From an uncultured Clostridia bacterium (lineage in GTDB: Bacteria; Bacillota; Clostridia; Christensenellales; Borkfalkiaceae), in assembly GCA_934254825.1 (NCBI GenBank), contig CAKQMB010000002.1, positions 124,001 through 188,000 on the forward strand: a stretch of DNA of 64,000 nucleotides. Reading direction: 5' to 3'. Each line of letters begins with the position of its first letter. Within the stretch, counting starts at the first letter, position 1. Below the pieces are notes generated by a model. That model was not told where the DNA came from and made no database searches. It saw only the letters and a list, made by a program, of their open reading frames with translations. The translations under genes and the position numbers were made by a program. Below, one piece after another: positions 51,804-60,894 of the stretch.

Positions 51804-51847
51804 AATATAAAAATACAGCACCGAAAATCGGTGCTGTATTTTTATAT
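51804..51847 (-). terminator. Terminator of tRNA-Glu
   Basis: AAAAATACAGCACCGA and its complement form a long perfect stem with an AAA loop directly after the tRNA 3' end on the minus strand, followed by TTTTTATAT. Confidence 0.9.
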
Positions 51848-51921
51848 GGTAGCCCCATGCGGAATCGAACCGCAGATTCTGCCGTGAGAGGGCAGCGTCT
51901 TAACCGCTTGACCATGAGGCC
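51847..51921 (-). tRNA. tRNA-Glu (anticodon CTC)
   Basis: The minus strand gives GGCCTCATGGTCAAGCGG as acceptor and D-arm, anticodon stem CTGCC/GGCAG with loop CTCTCAC (anticodon CTC), T-arm GGTTCGATTCC and an encoded CCA. The first pair is a G-T wobble. The phage-like cluster begins on its 5' side. Confidence 0.95.
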
Positions 51922-51962
51922 GTCTGTCTTTTTAACTACCTTTTCTCAAAGTTAGCTATGTT

Positions 51963-51991
51963 ATGATAACATATTTTTTTTATTATTGCAA
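51963..51991 (-). promoter_or_regulatory. Promoter of tRNA-Glu
   Basis: On the minus strand TTGCAA (51986-51991) and TATCAT (51963-51968) are 17 bp apart. Confidence 0.55.
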
Positions 51992-52054
51992 CTGTTTGCC
52001 CGCCTTTCCCGAAAAAAACAAAATAATTTTTTTTAAAAATCGTTCCCAAAGGTC

Positions 52055-52082
52055 TTGATTATTTCGAATTCCCGATTATACT
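52055..52082 (+). promoter_or_regulatory. Probable promoter of the phage-like gene cluster
   Basis: TTGATT and TATACT are separated by 16 bp. A short frame with a GGGGGTGATCG ribosome site (MNRDC, ATG at 52121) lies between it and the first cluster gene. Confidence 0.5.
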
Positions 52083-52159
52083 GGCGCCAAAATAAATTGC
52101 TTCGGGGGTGATCGAGAAATGAATAGGGACTGTTAAATCATTACCTTTATTCAAAAAAT

Positions 52160-52441
52160 ATGGACGAGAAAACAAGACGGAAAATAGAAAAAGCGTTGGT
52201 TAAACGCGCAATAGGCTACGATACGCAGGAAACGATAGAAGAATTTTCCGAATCCGAGGACACGTTGCGGCTTACCAAACGTAAGGTGACGACGAAATCC
52301 GTTCCGCCCGATATTTCCGCGGCTAAGCTCCTTTTCGATATGGGCGTCGGAGAGGAGGATATTTCAAACGTTTCCGATGCCGATCTGGAAGAAGAAAAAA
52401 ACAGACTATTAAAATTATTGGAGGAAAACAATAAAAAATGA
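52160..52441 (+). CDS. Small phage-type protein at the head of the virion cluster
   Basis: The 93-residue charged protein reads KALVKRAIGYDTQETIEEFS, then LRLTKRKVTTKSVPPDISAA, then KLLFDMG. This resembles short proteins that precede structural or packaging genes in Clostridia phages and are sometimes annotated as small terminase or its partner. I recognise the pattern but cannot verify it. It has no good ribosome site, overlaps the next ATG by 4 bp and leads the operon. Confidence 0.55.
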   Translation: MDEKTRRKIEKALVKRAIGYDTQETIEEFSESEDTLRLTKRKVTTKSVPPDISAAKLLFDMGVGEEDISNVSDADLEEEKNRLLKLLEENNKK

Positions 52442-52620
52442 AAATTACGAAATGTAATTGCGCAATCAAGTGCGACGCGGACGGTTGCGACCGTCTCGCC
52501 GAAAAAGAGATTTCTTTTAACAGCGTTTCTGCCGATTTAAGGCTTTGCCCCGTTTGCTACGAAACTCTTTGCCGTGAACTTTCTAAAACAAAACTTATAA
52601 GCGGGAGAGAACGCAAATGA
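52438..52620 (+). CDS. Small cysteine-rich protein of the phage-like cluster
   Basis: This 60-residue protein has paired cysteines (CNCAIKC, CDRLA, CPVCYETLC) that could form a zinc-ribbon-like fold. Both ends overlap neighbouring genes by 4 bp (ATGA), so it is part of the same operon. The function is unknown. Confidence 0.6.
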   Translation: MKITKCNCAIKCDADGCDRLAEKEISFNSVSADLRLCPVCYETLCRELSKTKLISGRERK

Positions 52621-54485
52621 AAACAGCCGAAAAACTTAAAAAAGCGGCGAAAAGCGAAAAAGATAAGTTTTACGAAGAACTGCTCGCCGATATCTTTGCC
52701 GATTTCCGCAAAAGGCAGGAAGAAAGGAGAACGCTCGAACGGCAATGGCAACTCGACCTCGAATATCTGCACGGAAATCAGTACTGCGAAATTACGCCGC
52801 GCGGCGAAGTGGAAGAGGAAGAAAAAAGCTTTTATTGGCAGAACAGAAGCGTTTTCAATCATATCGCCCCGATAATCGATTCGAGAGTGGCGAGGCTCAC
52901 GAGGGTTAAGCCCGTTCTGAGCGTGCGCGCCGCGGGAGCGGAAGAAAGCGACGTTAAAAACGCAAAACTTGCGACCGAACTTTTGAATTCCGCATACAAC
53001 AGACTTAACCTCGGCGACGTGATTTCCAAAACTACCGGTTGGAGCGAGTCCTGCGGGACTGGTTTTTATTTTATCGGTTGGGATCCCGACGCGGGGAAAC
53101 TGCTCGGGAAAGCGGACGGAAAAGACGTTTACGAAGGCGATATCGCGATAGAGTCCGTTTCGCCGTTCGAAATTTATCCCGATTCGCTTTGCTTCGAGAC
53201 GATAGAGGAGTGCGAAAGCCTTATCAGGGCGCGGGCGGTGAAAGCGGCGGACGTACAGAGAATGTACGGCGTTACCGTGGACGGCGGAGACGTAGACGCT
53301 TACGGTTCGCTTGTGGGAGTCGCGCAGAAAACCGTCGTTCACGACAGCGTTCTCGTACTCGAAAAATACGAGCGTCCGACTAAGGATTTCCCGAACGGAA
53401 GACTTATCGTCGCGTGCGAAAAATCTATTCTTTACGTCGGCGAACTGCCGTATATCAACGGTGTGGAGGGGAGAAGAACGTTTCCTTTCGTGAAACAGAA
53501 TTCCATAGACAAGTCGGGATGTTTTTTCGGTACGTCTATGGTGGACAGACTTATCCCCGTTCAGAAAGCCTATAACGCCGTAAAAAACCGTAAACAGGAA
53601 TTTTTAAACAGGCTTACGATGGGCGTGGTTGCGGTCGAGGACGGGTCGGTCGATACCGACGAGCTTGCCGAAGAAGGACTTTCGCCCGGAAAAATCATCG
53701 TTTACAGACAAGGTTCCACGCCGCCCTCGCTTATGGGTATGGGCGCGATACCGTCCGATTTAAGCCGCGAAGAGGAAAGACTTTTAAACGAATTCATTCT
53801 TTTGAGCGGCGTAAGCGAATTTTCGCGTTCGACGGACGTTGCGGCGGGTACTTCCGGCGTTGCGTTGCAGCTTCTTATCGATCAGGAGGACGCAAGACTT
53901 AATTCCGTGACGGAAAACGTCCGCGGGGCGGTTAAGGAATTTGCGAAGCATATAATAAGGCTTTTCAAGCAATTCGCTTCGTCGACAAGACTGCTTCGGA
54001 CGGCGGGAGAACACGGAAAGGTGGAACTTTACTACTTCAATTCGTCCGACCTCGGTTCGGACGACGTGGTGTTCGATACCGAAAGCGAACTCGCTTTCAC
54101 TCCCGCACAGAAAAAGAGCGCGGTTTACGAGCTTTTAAATACGGGTCTTTTGTCGGACGAGAGCGGAAAAATTTCCGAAAGAACGAAAGCGAAAGTGCTG
54201 GAAATTCTCGGGTTCGGCTCGATAGACAACACGCTCGATATAGAAAGCCTGCATTTGAACAAAGCCGCGGAAGAGAATATTTCGGGGTTTAAGGAAAGCG
54301 TAGACGTGGACGATTACGACGATCACAAACTGCACATAGCCGAGCATACGAGGTTTTTACTTTCTTCGGAAAGCGAGGCGTTGAGAAAAGACGAACGCAG
54401 AAAGAAAAACGCGCTCGAACATTTAAGATTACACAAGGCAGCCCTCAAAGCGGAAGAAACCGCAGGGGCGGAAATCGATAATTAA
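52617..54485 (+). CDS. P22-like phage portal protein
   Basis: Portal proteins form the dodecameric ring through which DNA enters and leaves the capsid. The 622-residue protein has the features of P22 gp1-type portals: ERQWQLDLEYLHGNQYCEI, NRSVFNHIAPIIDSRVARLT, GWSESCGTGFYFIGWDPDAG and an internal MVDRLIPVQKAYNAVKNRKQ clip/wing segment, with a charged helical C-terminus. It is followed by scaffold-like and capsid genes in the classic podovirus order. Codon use is like the surrounding host genes. No large terminase is encoded beside it. Confidence 0.82.
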   Translation: MKTAEKLKKAAKSEKDKFYEELLADIFADFRKRQEERRTLERQWQLDLEYLHGNQYCEITPRGEVEEEEKSFYWQNRSVFNHIAPIIDSRVARLTRVKPVLSVRAAGAEESDVKNAKLATELLNSAYNRLNLGDVISKTTGWSESCGTGFYFIGWDPDAGKLLGKADGKDVYEGDIAIESVSPFEIYPDSLCFETIEECESLIRARAVKAADVQRMYGVTVDGGDVDAYGSLVGVAQKTVVHDSVLVLEKYERPTKDFPNGRLIVACEKSILYVGELPYINGVEGRRTFPFVKQNSIDKSGCFFGTSMVDRLIPVQKAYNAVKNRKQEFLNRLTMGVVAVEDGSVDTDELAEEGLSPGKIIVYRQGSTPPSLMGMGAIPSDLSREEERLLNEFILLSGVSEFSRSTDVAAGTSGVALQLLIDQEDARLNSVTENVRGAVKEFAKHIIRLFKQFASSTRLLRTAGEHGKVELYYFNSSDLGSDDVVFDTESELAFTPAQKKSAVYELLNTGLLSDESGKISERTKAKVLEILGFGSIDNTLDIESLHLNKAAEENISGFKESVDVDDYDDHKLHIAEHTRFLLSSESEALRKDERRKKNALEHLRLHKAALKAEETAGAEIDN

Positions 54486-54500
54486 AGGAGAAACGGGAAT

Positions 54501-55205
54501 ATGGAGCGAACGGATATTAAACAAATCGAAAATGAACAAACGGAAATTGCGGCGCATACCGCGGAGGCGGATTTAAGCAAGGGCGCGGCGGCAACGGAAG
54601 TCTCGTTGGGAAAATTTAAGGACGTAAACTCGCTTCTTAGGGCGTACGAGAACCTTGAATCCGAATTTACCAGACGCAGCAGAAGGCTCAGGGAACTCGA
54701 AGGGGAAATGCTTAAACGACAAGAAGAAATAACGCGGCGCGGCGCTTCTTCCGCAAGCGAAAAGCATTTCGGGGACGGAATACCGACGACGGTCGGGATT
54801 TCCGAAAACACGGATAAGGCGGATAACGACGAATTGTCCGCCTTAGGCAACGAAAAATCGGCGGAAACAGAGCGCGCGGCGGAGGGGGAAAACGCCGTAC
54901 CGCCTGCAAACGCCGATAAAAAATCGACAGACGATAAACCCGGCGAAAAGAAAACGTCCGAAAACGACAAGTCCGCGGAAGATAAAAAAATCGCGGACGA
55001 CAAATCCGCGATCGACGACAAGTCCGCAGGCGGCAATAAGCCTGCGGACGATGCGGAAGAGATCGTTCAGGCGTATCTTTTAAGCGTTCTGAAAAGCAGA
55101 CCGGGTTTTTCGCCGACGCTTGGGACGGCGGTTACCGCTCCGCCGAGAAGACCGAGGTCGTTCGAAGAAGCGGGAAAAATGATAAAAACCGACCTCGATA
55201 ATTAA
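54501..55205 (+). CDS. Scaffold-like, low-complexity protein
   Basis: The 234-residue protein is highly charged and probably disordered in the middle (about 95-190), with repeated DDKSA/EDK units. A helical N-terminus has LRAYENLESEFTRRSRRLRE (about 48-67) and a short conserved C-terminal segment ends it. This composition, plus its place between portal and capsid genes, matches phage scaffolding proteins that template capsid assembly. The call rests mostly on position. AAAGGAG precedes the ATG. Confidence 0.6.
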   Translation: MERTDIKQIENEQTEIAAHTAEADLSKGAAATEVSLGKFKDVNSLLRAYENLESEFTRRSRRLRELEGEMLKRQEEITRRGASSASEKHFGDGIPTTVGISENTDKADNDELSALGNEKSAETERAAEGENAVPPANADKKSTDDKPGEKKTSENDKSAEDKKIADDKSAIDDKSAGGNKPADDAEEIVQAYLLSVLKSRPGFSPTLGTAVTAPPRRPRSFEEAGKMIKTDLDN

Positions 55206-55242
55206 CTATATATATTAAAAACAAATTCGGAGGATATATTTT

Positions 55243-56412
55243 ATGGTAACAATTAGCAGCGCGGACAAAGCGCTTAAAACACTCTATCTCGACGTGGTTG
55301 CCGAGCAACTCAACACGGAAATCAATCCTTTCCTTGCTAAAATCAAGCAGACTACGTCCGACGTTTGGGGCAAAGAAGTAAGAAAACTCGCTCAGTACGG
55401 CGTAAACGGCGGTATCGGCGCGGGTACCGAGGACGGGGATTTGCCCGTATCGGCGGGAAACAACTACGAACAGCTCGTCTGCACGCTTAAAAACCTTTAC
55501 GGAACTATCGAAATTTCCGACAAGGCTATAAGAGCTTCCGCATCCGACGCAGGCGCGTTCGTAAACCTTCTGAACGCCGAAATGGAAGGACTTGTCAAGT
55601 CTTCCGCGCTCAACATGGGCAGAATGCTTTTCGGCGACGGTACGGGCGTTATCGCAAAGGTTGCGTCCGTAGACGGAAACAAGGTCACCTGCGACGACGT
55701 AAAATCGGTCGTCGTCGGTATGGTAATCGATTTCTACGGTTCGAACGGAACAAAGCTTACTTTGGGAGCAAGAAGAGTTAAAGACGTCGACAAAACAAAT
55801 AAAATCGTCACAGTCGACGGCGCGGAAATCGCTTCCAAGGATCTTCCCGCAAATTCCTTAGTCACCGTTCAGGGATCTTATAATCAGGAAATTACGGGAC
55901 TTAAAGCTATTTTCGCTTCCACCGGTTCGATTTACGGTCTCGACAGAAGCAAAAACTCCTGGCTTGTTCCTTATATGGAGTCGAGCGTCGGCGATATTTC
56001 GGAAACCGCTATTCAGAAAGCGATCGACTACGTCGATGAAAACGCGGGCAGCAAAATCAACTTCATTATCTGTTCTTCGGGCGTAAAGAGGGCGTTCATG
56101 AAACACCTTTCCACTTACAAGAGAAATCTCGACGTGGAAGAGCTTAAAGGAGGCTTCAAAGCTCTTACCTATAACGGTATTCCCGTCGTTTCGGACAGAT
56201 TCTGCCCGAGCGGTACTATGTATCTTCTCAACACCGACGACTTCGCTCTTCATCAGCTTTGCGACTGGCAGTGGCTCGAAGGCGATGACGGAAAGGTTAT
56301 CAAGCAGGTCGCGGGCAAGGCTACTTACACCGCAACGCTCGTCAAGTACGCCGAGCTTATCTGCTCCCGTCCTTGCGGTCAGGCAATGCTTTCGGGTATC
56401 ACCGAGGCGTAA
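55243..56412 (+). CDS. Phage major capsid protein
   Basis: The 389-residue protein has features of an HK97-fold coat: an N-terminal arm, TSDVWGKEVRKLAQYGVNGG, GTIEISDKAIRASASDAGAF in the long-helix region, and a C-terminal segment with KALTYNGIPVVSDRFCPSGT then MYLLNTDDFALHQL, a pattern common to capsid proteins that bind the neighbouring subunit. A strong GGAGG precedes the ATG. A large hairpin (56498-56533) right after the gene could set its mRNA level apart from downstream genes. Confidence 0.82.
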   Translation: MVTISSADKALKTLYLDVVAEQLNTEINPFLAKIKQTTSDVWGKEVRKLAQYGVNGGIGAGTEDGDLPVSAGNNYEQLVCTLKNLYGTIEISDKAIRASASDAGAFVNLLNAEMEGLVKSSALNMGRMLFGDGTGVIAKVASVDGNKVTCDDVKSVVVGMVIDFYGSNGTKLTLGARRVKDVDKTNKIVTVDGAEIASKDLPANSLVTVQGSYNQEITGLKAIFASTGSIYGLDRSKNSWLVPYMESSVGDISETAIQKAIDYVDENAGSKINFIICSSGVKRAFMKHLSTYKRNLDVEELKGGFKALTYNGIPVVSDRFCPSGTMYLLNTDDFALHQLCDWQWLEGDDGKVIKQVAGKATYTATLVKYAELICSRPCGQAMLSGITEA

Positions 56413-56497
56413 AACCGCGTAAAAAAGTTGCGGCGAATAAACGGCATAAGTTGCCGTATAAGTCGATTAACGCACGTTTTTAAATAAAAACACGGGG

Positions 56498-56533
56498 TGC
56501 GCCGCCCGATAAAAAGTTTTATCGGGCGGCGCA
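56498..56533 (+). terminator. Strong hairpin after the capsid gene, no T-run
   Basis: TGCGCCGCCCGATAAAA pairs perfectly with TTTTATCGGGCGGCGCA (17 bp). No poly-T follows, so it is more likely a mRNA stabiliser or partial terminator between the capsid and connector genes. Confidence 0.6.
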
Positions 56534-56562
56534 GTCTCGTTAAAAAATAAGGAGGACGATAA

Positions 56563-57129
56563 ATGACTATAAAAGAAGTTATTGTCGACGCGGCTAAAAT
56601 TCTGGACGAAACCGCATTTATATCGGCTCTCGCCGACGAAAGCGCGACTTTGACCGACGAGAACGCGAATAAAAAGAATACGCTTTTAAAATGCTTCAAC
56701 GACGTGCTTTTCGAGATAGCGACAGAGTATTATCCGCTCGTTAAAGAGGAGTCGTTCGACGCGGGAAAGATCTTGTTCTCGGCGTTTTCGAAAACTCCGC
56801 TCAAAGTAAGGAGCGTTTTTTCGGGCGGGGAAAACGTGGGTTTCGCGCTCGGAACGGATTATATCGTAACCGAAAAACAGGCGGGAAAAGTAAGCGTCGT
56901 ATACGAATACGTTCCCGAGGAGAAAACGGAAAGCGACTCGTTCGATTACGAAAAAACGCCTTACGGGAAAACGGTGTTCTGTTACGGAGTTGCAGCCGAA
57001 TATTGCCTTATAACGGGCAGATTTTCGGAAGCGGCGAACTGGGAAAGCAGGTTTAAAAACGCATTGACTGCGGTTGCCGTTCCGAGAAAAAGAACGAAAA
57101 AAATCACGACGAGCAAGGTGTGGAAATGA
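56563..57129 (+). CDS. Head-tail connector (adaptor)-like protein
   Basis: The 188-residue protein has LKCFNDVLFEIATEYYPLVK, SAFSKTPLKVRSVF, TEKQAGKVSVVYEYVPEEK and YGVAAEYCLITGRFSEAANW followed by ESRFKNAL, a pattern I associate with Clostridia phage head-completion adaptor proteins of the P22 gp4 position. It would dock under the portal. GGAGG lies before the ATG and its end overlaps the next gene by 10 bp. The identity is by pattern and position only. Confidence 0.6.
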   Translation: MTIKEVIVDAAKILDETAFISALADESATLTDENANKKNTLLKCFNDVLFEIATEYYPLVKEESFDAGKILFSAFSKTPLKVRSVFSGGENVGFALGTDYIVTEKQAGKVSVVYEYVPEEKTESDSFDYEKTPYGKTVFCYGVAAEYCLITGRFSEAANWESRFKNALTAVAVPRKRTKKITTSKVWK

Positions 57130-58535
57130 CGAGAAGAAGAACGAAAATAACTGCGCCTAAGGAAATTACCGTTACTTTCAATCCGATAAAAGGGTTTAAC
57201 GATACCGTTTCGCCCGAGGCGGGAGGGTATGCTTACGCTCAGTCTTTGCAAAACTTTATCGTTTCGGACGGTACGCTCGTTCCCGGGGAGGGCGTGGATC
57301 TGCTCACGCAATACGTCGTTCCCGACGAGCCGTTCCTGTTTAAAAGACTGTATCTTTTCAAAGGCTTCAAGGATGACGGAAGCGCGGATAACAGACTGAT
57401 TTTTTACGGCACGGACAAATATTTGCGCGAATGCCCGTTAGACGGCGGAACGTTTACGAAAATTACGTCCGTGACCTTCGATGCTCCGCCCGTGGGGCTT
57501 ATGTACAATTACAACGGGAAAAACGTAATGATTTTCTCCAAATCGGGCGGAGGAATATGTATTTACGACGGAACGACGATGAGTATCGTTCCCGAAGCTC
57601 CGGAAATAACGTCGATGTGCCTGCATTACGAAAGACTTTTCGTAACCACGGGCGGAAACGACAACGCGCTCTGGTTTTCGGACGATTTTAATCCTTCGAA
57701 CTGGAACGTATCGTTGAGCGAGGCGGGATTTATCGATATGAACGATTTCAGAGGCGATCTCATCAAGGTCGTAAGTTTCGGCGATTATCTTTACGTTTTC
57801 AGAACTTTCGGGATCACGAGAGTTTCGGCTTACACCGATCAGAGACAGTTTTCCGCAAGCAATCTTTTCGTGTGTTCGGGAAAGATTTTCGCCGATTCGA
57901 TAGTCGTTTGCGGAGACTGTATGTTGTTTACCGCCACGGACGGAATGTATCGTTTCGACGGAATAACGACTCAGAGAATTTCCGACGGTTTCGACAAGCG
58001 GTTCGATTACGAGTATCAATATTACAAAGGCGTGTATTTCAACGGCTACGCCTATATCAGGATAAACGCGACGATAGACAATTTAAAACATATTCAGCTT
58101 TTGCGGCTTAACCCGAAAACGCTCGAAACGTCTATCATAAGAGGCGCGGTGCTGTCGGATATGGCGGTTGTGGACGTGGACGGAAATTACAAGCTTTACG
58201 GGTTGGAACAGCTTTATCACAGAGTGTGCGCCATAAATCCTTCCAATCATCTCGTTCTCGGAATGCCGATGAAAATGGTTTGGGAAAACGGAGACAGCGA
58301 TTTCGGCGTTCCGACTTTGAAGACCCTAAAAAAACTTACTTTTTACAGTAAAGCCGCGGTGAAAGTGACCGTTACGGCGGACGGGAAATCGCACGTTTAC
58401 AACGTGAGCGGCGGCGACGACCCTACCGTTTTAAAACCGAACGTAAAAGCTTATAAATTCAGACTTCGGTTCGACGCGACCGATCAGAACACGCTTATCG
58501 CTTCGCCGAAGCTTACTTTGGAGTACTACGCATGA
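57120..58535 (+). CDS. P22 gp10-like packaged-DNA stabilisation (tail hub) protein
   Basis: The 471-residue protein is beta-rich, with repeated four-strand blades such as RLIFYGTDKYLRECPLDGG, NVMIFSKSGGGICIYDG, NALWFSDDFNPSNWNVSLSE, GDYLYVFRTFGITRVSAYTD and CMLFTATDGMYRFDGITTQR. This is a beta-propeller like the P22 gp10 hub that closes the portal channel. It occupies the gp10 position in the gene order. The start overlaps the connector gene. Confidence 0.62.
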   Translation: MEMTRRRTKITAPKEITVTFNPIKGFNDTVSPEAGGYAYAQSLQNFIVSDGTLVPGEGVDLLTQYVVPDEPFLFKRLYLFKGFKDDGSADNRLIFYGTDKYLRECPLDGGTFTKITSVTFDAPPVGLMYNYNGKNVMIFSKSGGGICIYDGTTMSIVPEAPEITSMCLHYERLFVTTGGNDNALWFSDDFNPSNWNVSLSEAGFIDMNDFRGDLIKVVSFGDYLYVFRTFGITRVSAYTDQRQFSASNLFVCSGKIFADSIVVCGDCMLFTATDGMYRFDGITTQRISDGFDKRFDYEYQYYKGVYFNGYAYIRINATIDNLKHIQLLRLNPKTLETSIIRGAVLSDMAVVDVDGNYKLYGLEQLYHRVCAINPSNHLVLGMPMKMVWENGDSDFGVPTLKTLKKLTFYSKAAVKVTVTADGKSHVYNVSGGDDPTVLKPNVKAYKFRLRFDATDQNTLIASPKLTLEYYA

Positions 58536-59725
58536 ACGAATTAAAGAAAGAAAACAAAGCAATTTATCCCGGCGCGGAAAATCGCGCGGAAAACCGCGCG
58601 GGGACAAGCTACGGGCGGATTGCTTACGATAAAGCTTCGGAAAACGAAAAGAGAATATCCGTTAAAAACAAATCGGAAAGAATAAACGAGATCCGTTCGA
58701 TCGAGGAGGTCGAATCGGTGACAGAGCTGAAAGGCGATACGATGGAAAAGGCGGTAAAATTCGAGGCTTCGGGCGATATAATCGAAGCGGAAATTACGAT
58801 CACCTGCAATTATTATTGCACGATTTCCGTTTATCTGAACGACAAACTCATAGGAACGGCGGACAAGACCGCGGAAAATCATTGCGTTTTCGACGAGAGG
58901 AGCAAAGACGGCGAAAACGTTCTCTGCGTCGTTGCGGAGGGCGCGGATTCCGGCAGCGTTATCAAAATCGTCATAAGCGGGAAGGTGAAGAAAATTTCGG
59001 AGCCGCAGGAGATAAGATATTTCGGAAAGGATTGTTACGCCGTCAAACAGGACGACAGAATAACGATTTTCCGTTACAACGGGGATACTTTCGAAAAAGT
59101 ATATTCTTTAAGCGGATTGAAAGCCTCGTGCGCGTGTTTTTATAAGGATAAAGCCCAGTTTTACGTCGGGGGTAAGTTTTATTCGGGGCGTACCGTGCTT
59201 TATTCCGTGGAGTGGGACGGGCTGTCGATAGGTTGTATGGACGAGTCTATCGATTACGGTTGCGCGACGGTAAACTACAATTCAATCGGTTTGTACCTTT
59301 ATTACGTCGTCGGCGGCTCGCTTTGTTTTGCTTATCTTAACGACAACGGTTATATGGTACCCGGCGGAGTAATTCGCAAAGGCGTGAAAGAAGCGGAATT
59401 TTTTTCCTGCGAGCAGGGCGAAAAGGTTATTTTAAAGGATATTTACGACAGATATATCGTTTGCAAGGTTTACGGGGCGATGATCAAGGATCAGGTAAAT
59501 CTCGGAAAAGTCTGTCGCCCGCACATACCGTACGGAAATATGACTTCGGTTATTTGCAAAAACGGCGACGACTCCTCGGAAAGCGGTTGCTATTCGATAG
59601 ATATTACCGGTAATAAATTGAGGGTCGGCAAGCCTTTCAAAGACCGTTATCCCGTCACCGTGACGGACACGTCGGTTGTCGGAACGGAAAACGGCGAACC
59701 GATAATTCTCGAAGAACTCAAATAA
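58532..59725 (+). CDS. Beta-rich phage tail or fibre-like protein, function unknown
   Basis: The 397-residue protein begins with a charged helix, then a galactose-binding-like beta domain (about 70-155; ITITCNYYCTISVYLNDKLI), then propeller-like repeats (RITIFRYNGDTFEKVYSLSG, CACFYKDKAQFYVGGKFYSG). Its start overlaps the previous gene by 4 bp. A virion surface or tail role is inferred from position, and no family is recognised. Its end reads into a ribosome site (TCGGAGG) for the last cluster gene. Confidence 0.5.
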   Translation: MNELKKENKAIYPGAENRAENRAGTSYGRIAYDKASENEKRISVKNKSERINEIRSIEEVESVTELKGDTMEKAVKFEASGDIIEAEITITCNYYCTISVYLNDKLIGTADKTAENHCVFDERSKDGENVLCVVAEGADSGSVIKIVISGKVKKISEPQEIRYFGKDCYAVKQDDRITIFRYNGDTFEKVYSLSGLKASCACFYKDKAQFYVGGKFYSGRTVLYSVEWDGLSIGCMDESIDYGCATVNYNSIGLYLYYVVGGSLCFAYLNDNGYMVPGGVIRKGVKEAEFFSCEQGEKVILKDIYDRYIVCKVYGAMIKDQVNLGKVCRPHIPYGNMTSVICKNGDDSSESGCYSIDITGNKLRVGKPFKDRYPVTVTDTSVVGTENGEPIILEELK

Positions 59726-59745
59726 TAAATATTTCGGAGGAAAAT

Positions 59746-60738
59746 ATGATAAAAAAAGAATATTTCAACAGAATTTACATGCCCGAAGAGGACAGCGATA
59801 AAAAATATCGGAAAGATTTCGAAAAAGCCGTGAACGATTATGCGAACGGAAAGAAAAAGACCGACACAGGCGCGGGTTCGGGCGTAAACGACAACGCAAA
59901 CACCGAAACGGAAGCGAAAACAAAGCTCAAAAACGAGCTTAACGACCTTAAATCGGACTATGAAAAGAAAACCGAGCGCACGTTCGGCGGCGTTACGATA
60001 AAAGATTACGAACCCGAAAAGTTCGAAGGGAAAACCGACGAGGAAATCCGCGACGACGCCGAAAATAAATATGTTCCCGCGGCGGAACGCGAAAAGGAAA
60101 CCCTTTATATAAAGAAACAAAACGCCATCGATAAACTCGCTTCGGGCATAGGCGACGCCGAGCGCGAAAAAAATCAGAAGATCGATAAGCTCGAAAGCGA
60201 TTATGCGGACGATTTCGAAAATATCAAAAATTCCGCGGTCAAAAGAGGTCTCGGAAGATCTTCTATTTTGGACGGACAGCTCGAAAGCCTTGCGGAAGGT
60301 CTCGAAAGCGATAAAAACGAGGCTTACGACGCGGCGGAAAACAAAAAAGACAAAATAAGAAACAATATCGCGGGCGTCAGAGAAGAACTTTATAACGCGA
60401 TAAAAAATCTCGACGACGAAACCGCCGAAAAAGTCAAATCCGAAGTCGATAAGCTCACAGCGGCTCGCGAAAAAGAACGCGAACAGACCGAGCAGAGAAA
60501 TCAAAAGAAAAAAGAGGCTTACGACAAACAGGTTGCGGAAAGCGAAAAGAACGGCGTTAAATACGACGAAAAGCTTACCGACGAATACTCGGCTTATTAC
60601 GGCGAAAAGTTCAAAAAGCTTTTTACTTATTATAAGAAAATGGGGGCAAAAGGCAAGGACGAGGTCGTAAAAGACAAGGATTTCATTGTCGACAATATCG
60701 ACGAAGACGGCTATAATCTTCTGCTTAGTTACATGTGA
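59746..60738 (+). CDS. Coiled-coil protein ending the virion cluster
   Basis: The 330-residue protein is nearly all charged heptad-type helix (about 25-260; EREKNQKIDKLESDYADDFE, KVKSEVDKLTAAREKERE). A conserved short centre, VKRGLGRSSILDGQLESL (about 165-182), resembles segments of phage internal or ejection proteins. The C-terminus (YYGEKFKKLFTYYKKMGAKG) is less charged. In P22-type order this place is taken by needle or ejection proteins. A bidirectional terminator follows at 60840. Confidence 0.5.
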   Translation: MIKKEYFNRIYMPEEDSDKKYRKDFEKAVNDYANGKKKTDTGAGSGVNDNANTETEAKTKLKNELNDLKSDYEKKTERTFGGVTIKDYEPEKFEGKTDEEIRDDAENKYVPAAEREKETLYIKKQNAIDKLASGIGDAEREKNQKIDKLESDYADDFENIKNSAVKRGLGRSSILDGQLESLAEGLESDKNEAYDAAENKKDKIRNNIAGVREELYNAIKNLDDETAEKVKSEVDKLTAAREKEREQTEQRNQKKKEAYDKQVAESEKNGVKYDEKLTDEYSAYYGEKFKKLFTYYKKMGAKGKDEVVKDKDFIVDNIDEDGYNLLLSYM

Positions 60739-60839
60739 TTTCTGCTTGCGGTTTTCGGTTCTATTGTCAAAATGTGCGGCTATAAATCGATTATCGGCTA
60801 TTTTTAAGGGTAAATAACAATAAAATATTCAAGTTTTAA

Positions 60840-60881
60840 GCGCGGCTCGAAGCAAAATGCTTCGAGCCGCGCGCTTTTTTA
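60840..60881. terminator. Bidirectional terminator closing the virion cluster
   Basis: GCGCGGCTCGAAGCA and TGCTTCGAGCCGCGC form a perfect stem around AAA, followed by TTTTTT on the plus strand. It separates the cluster from the convergent GH13 gene. Confidence 0.9.
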
Positions 60882-60894
60882 TATTTAATCTGTT

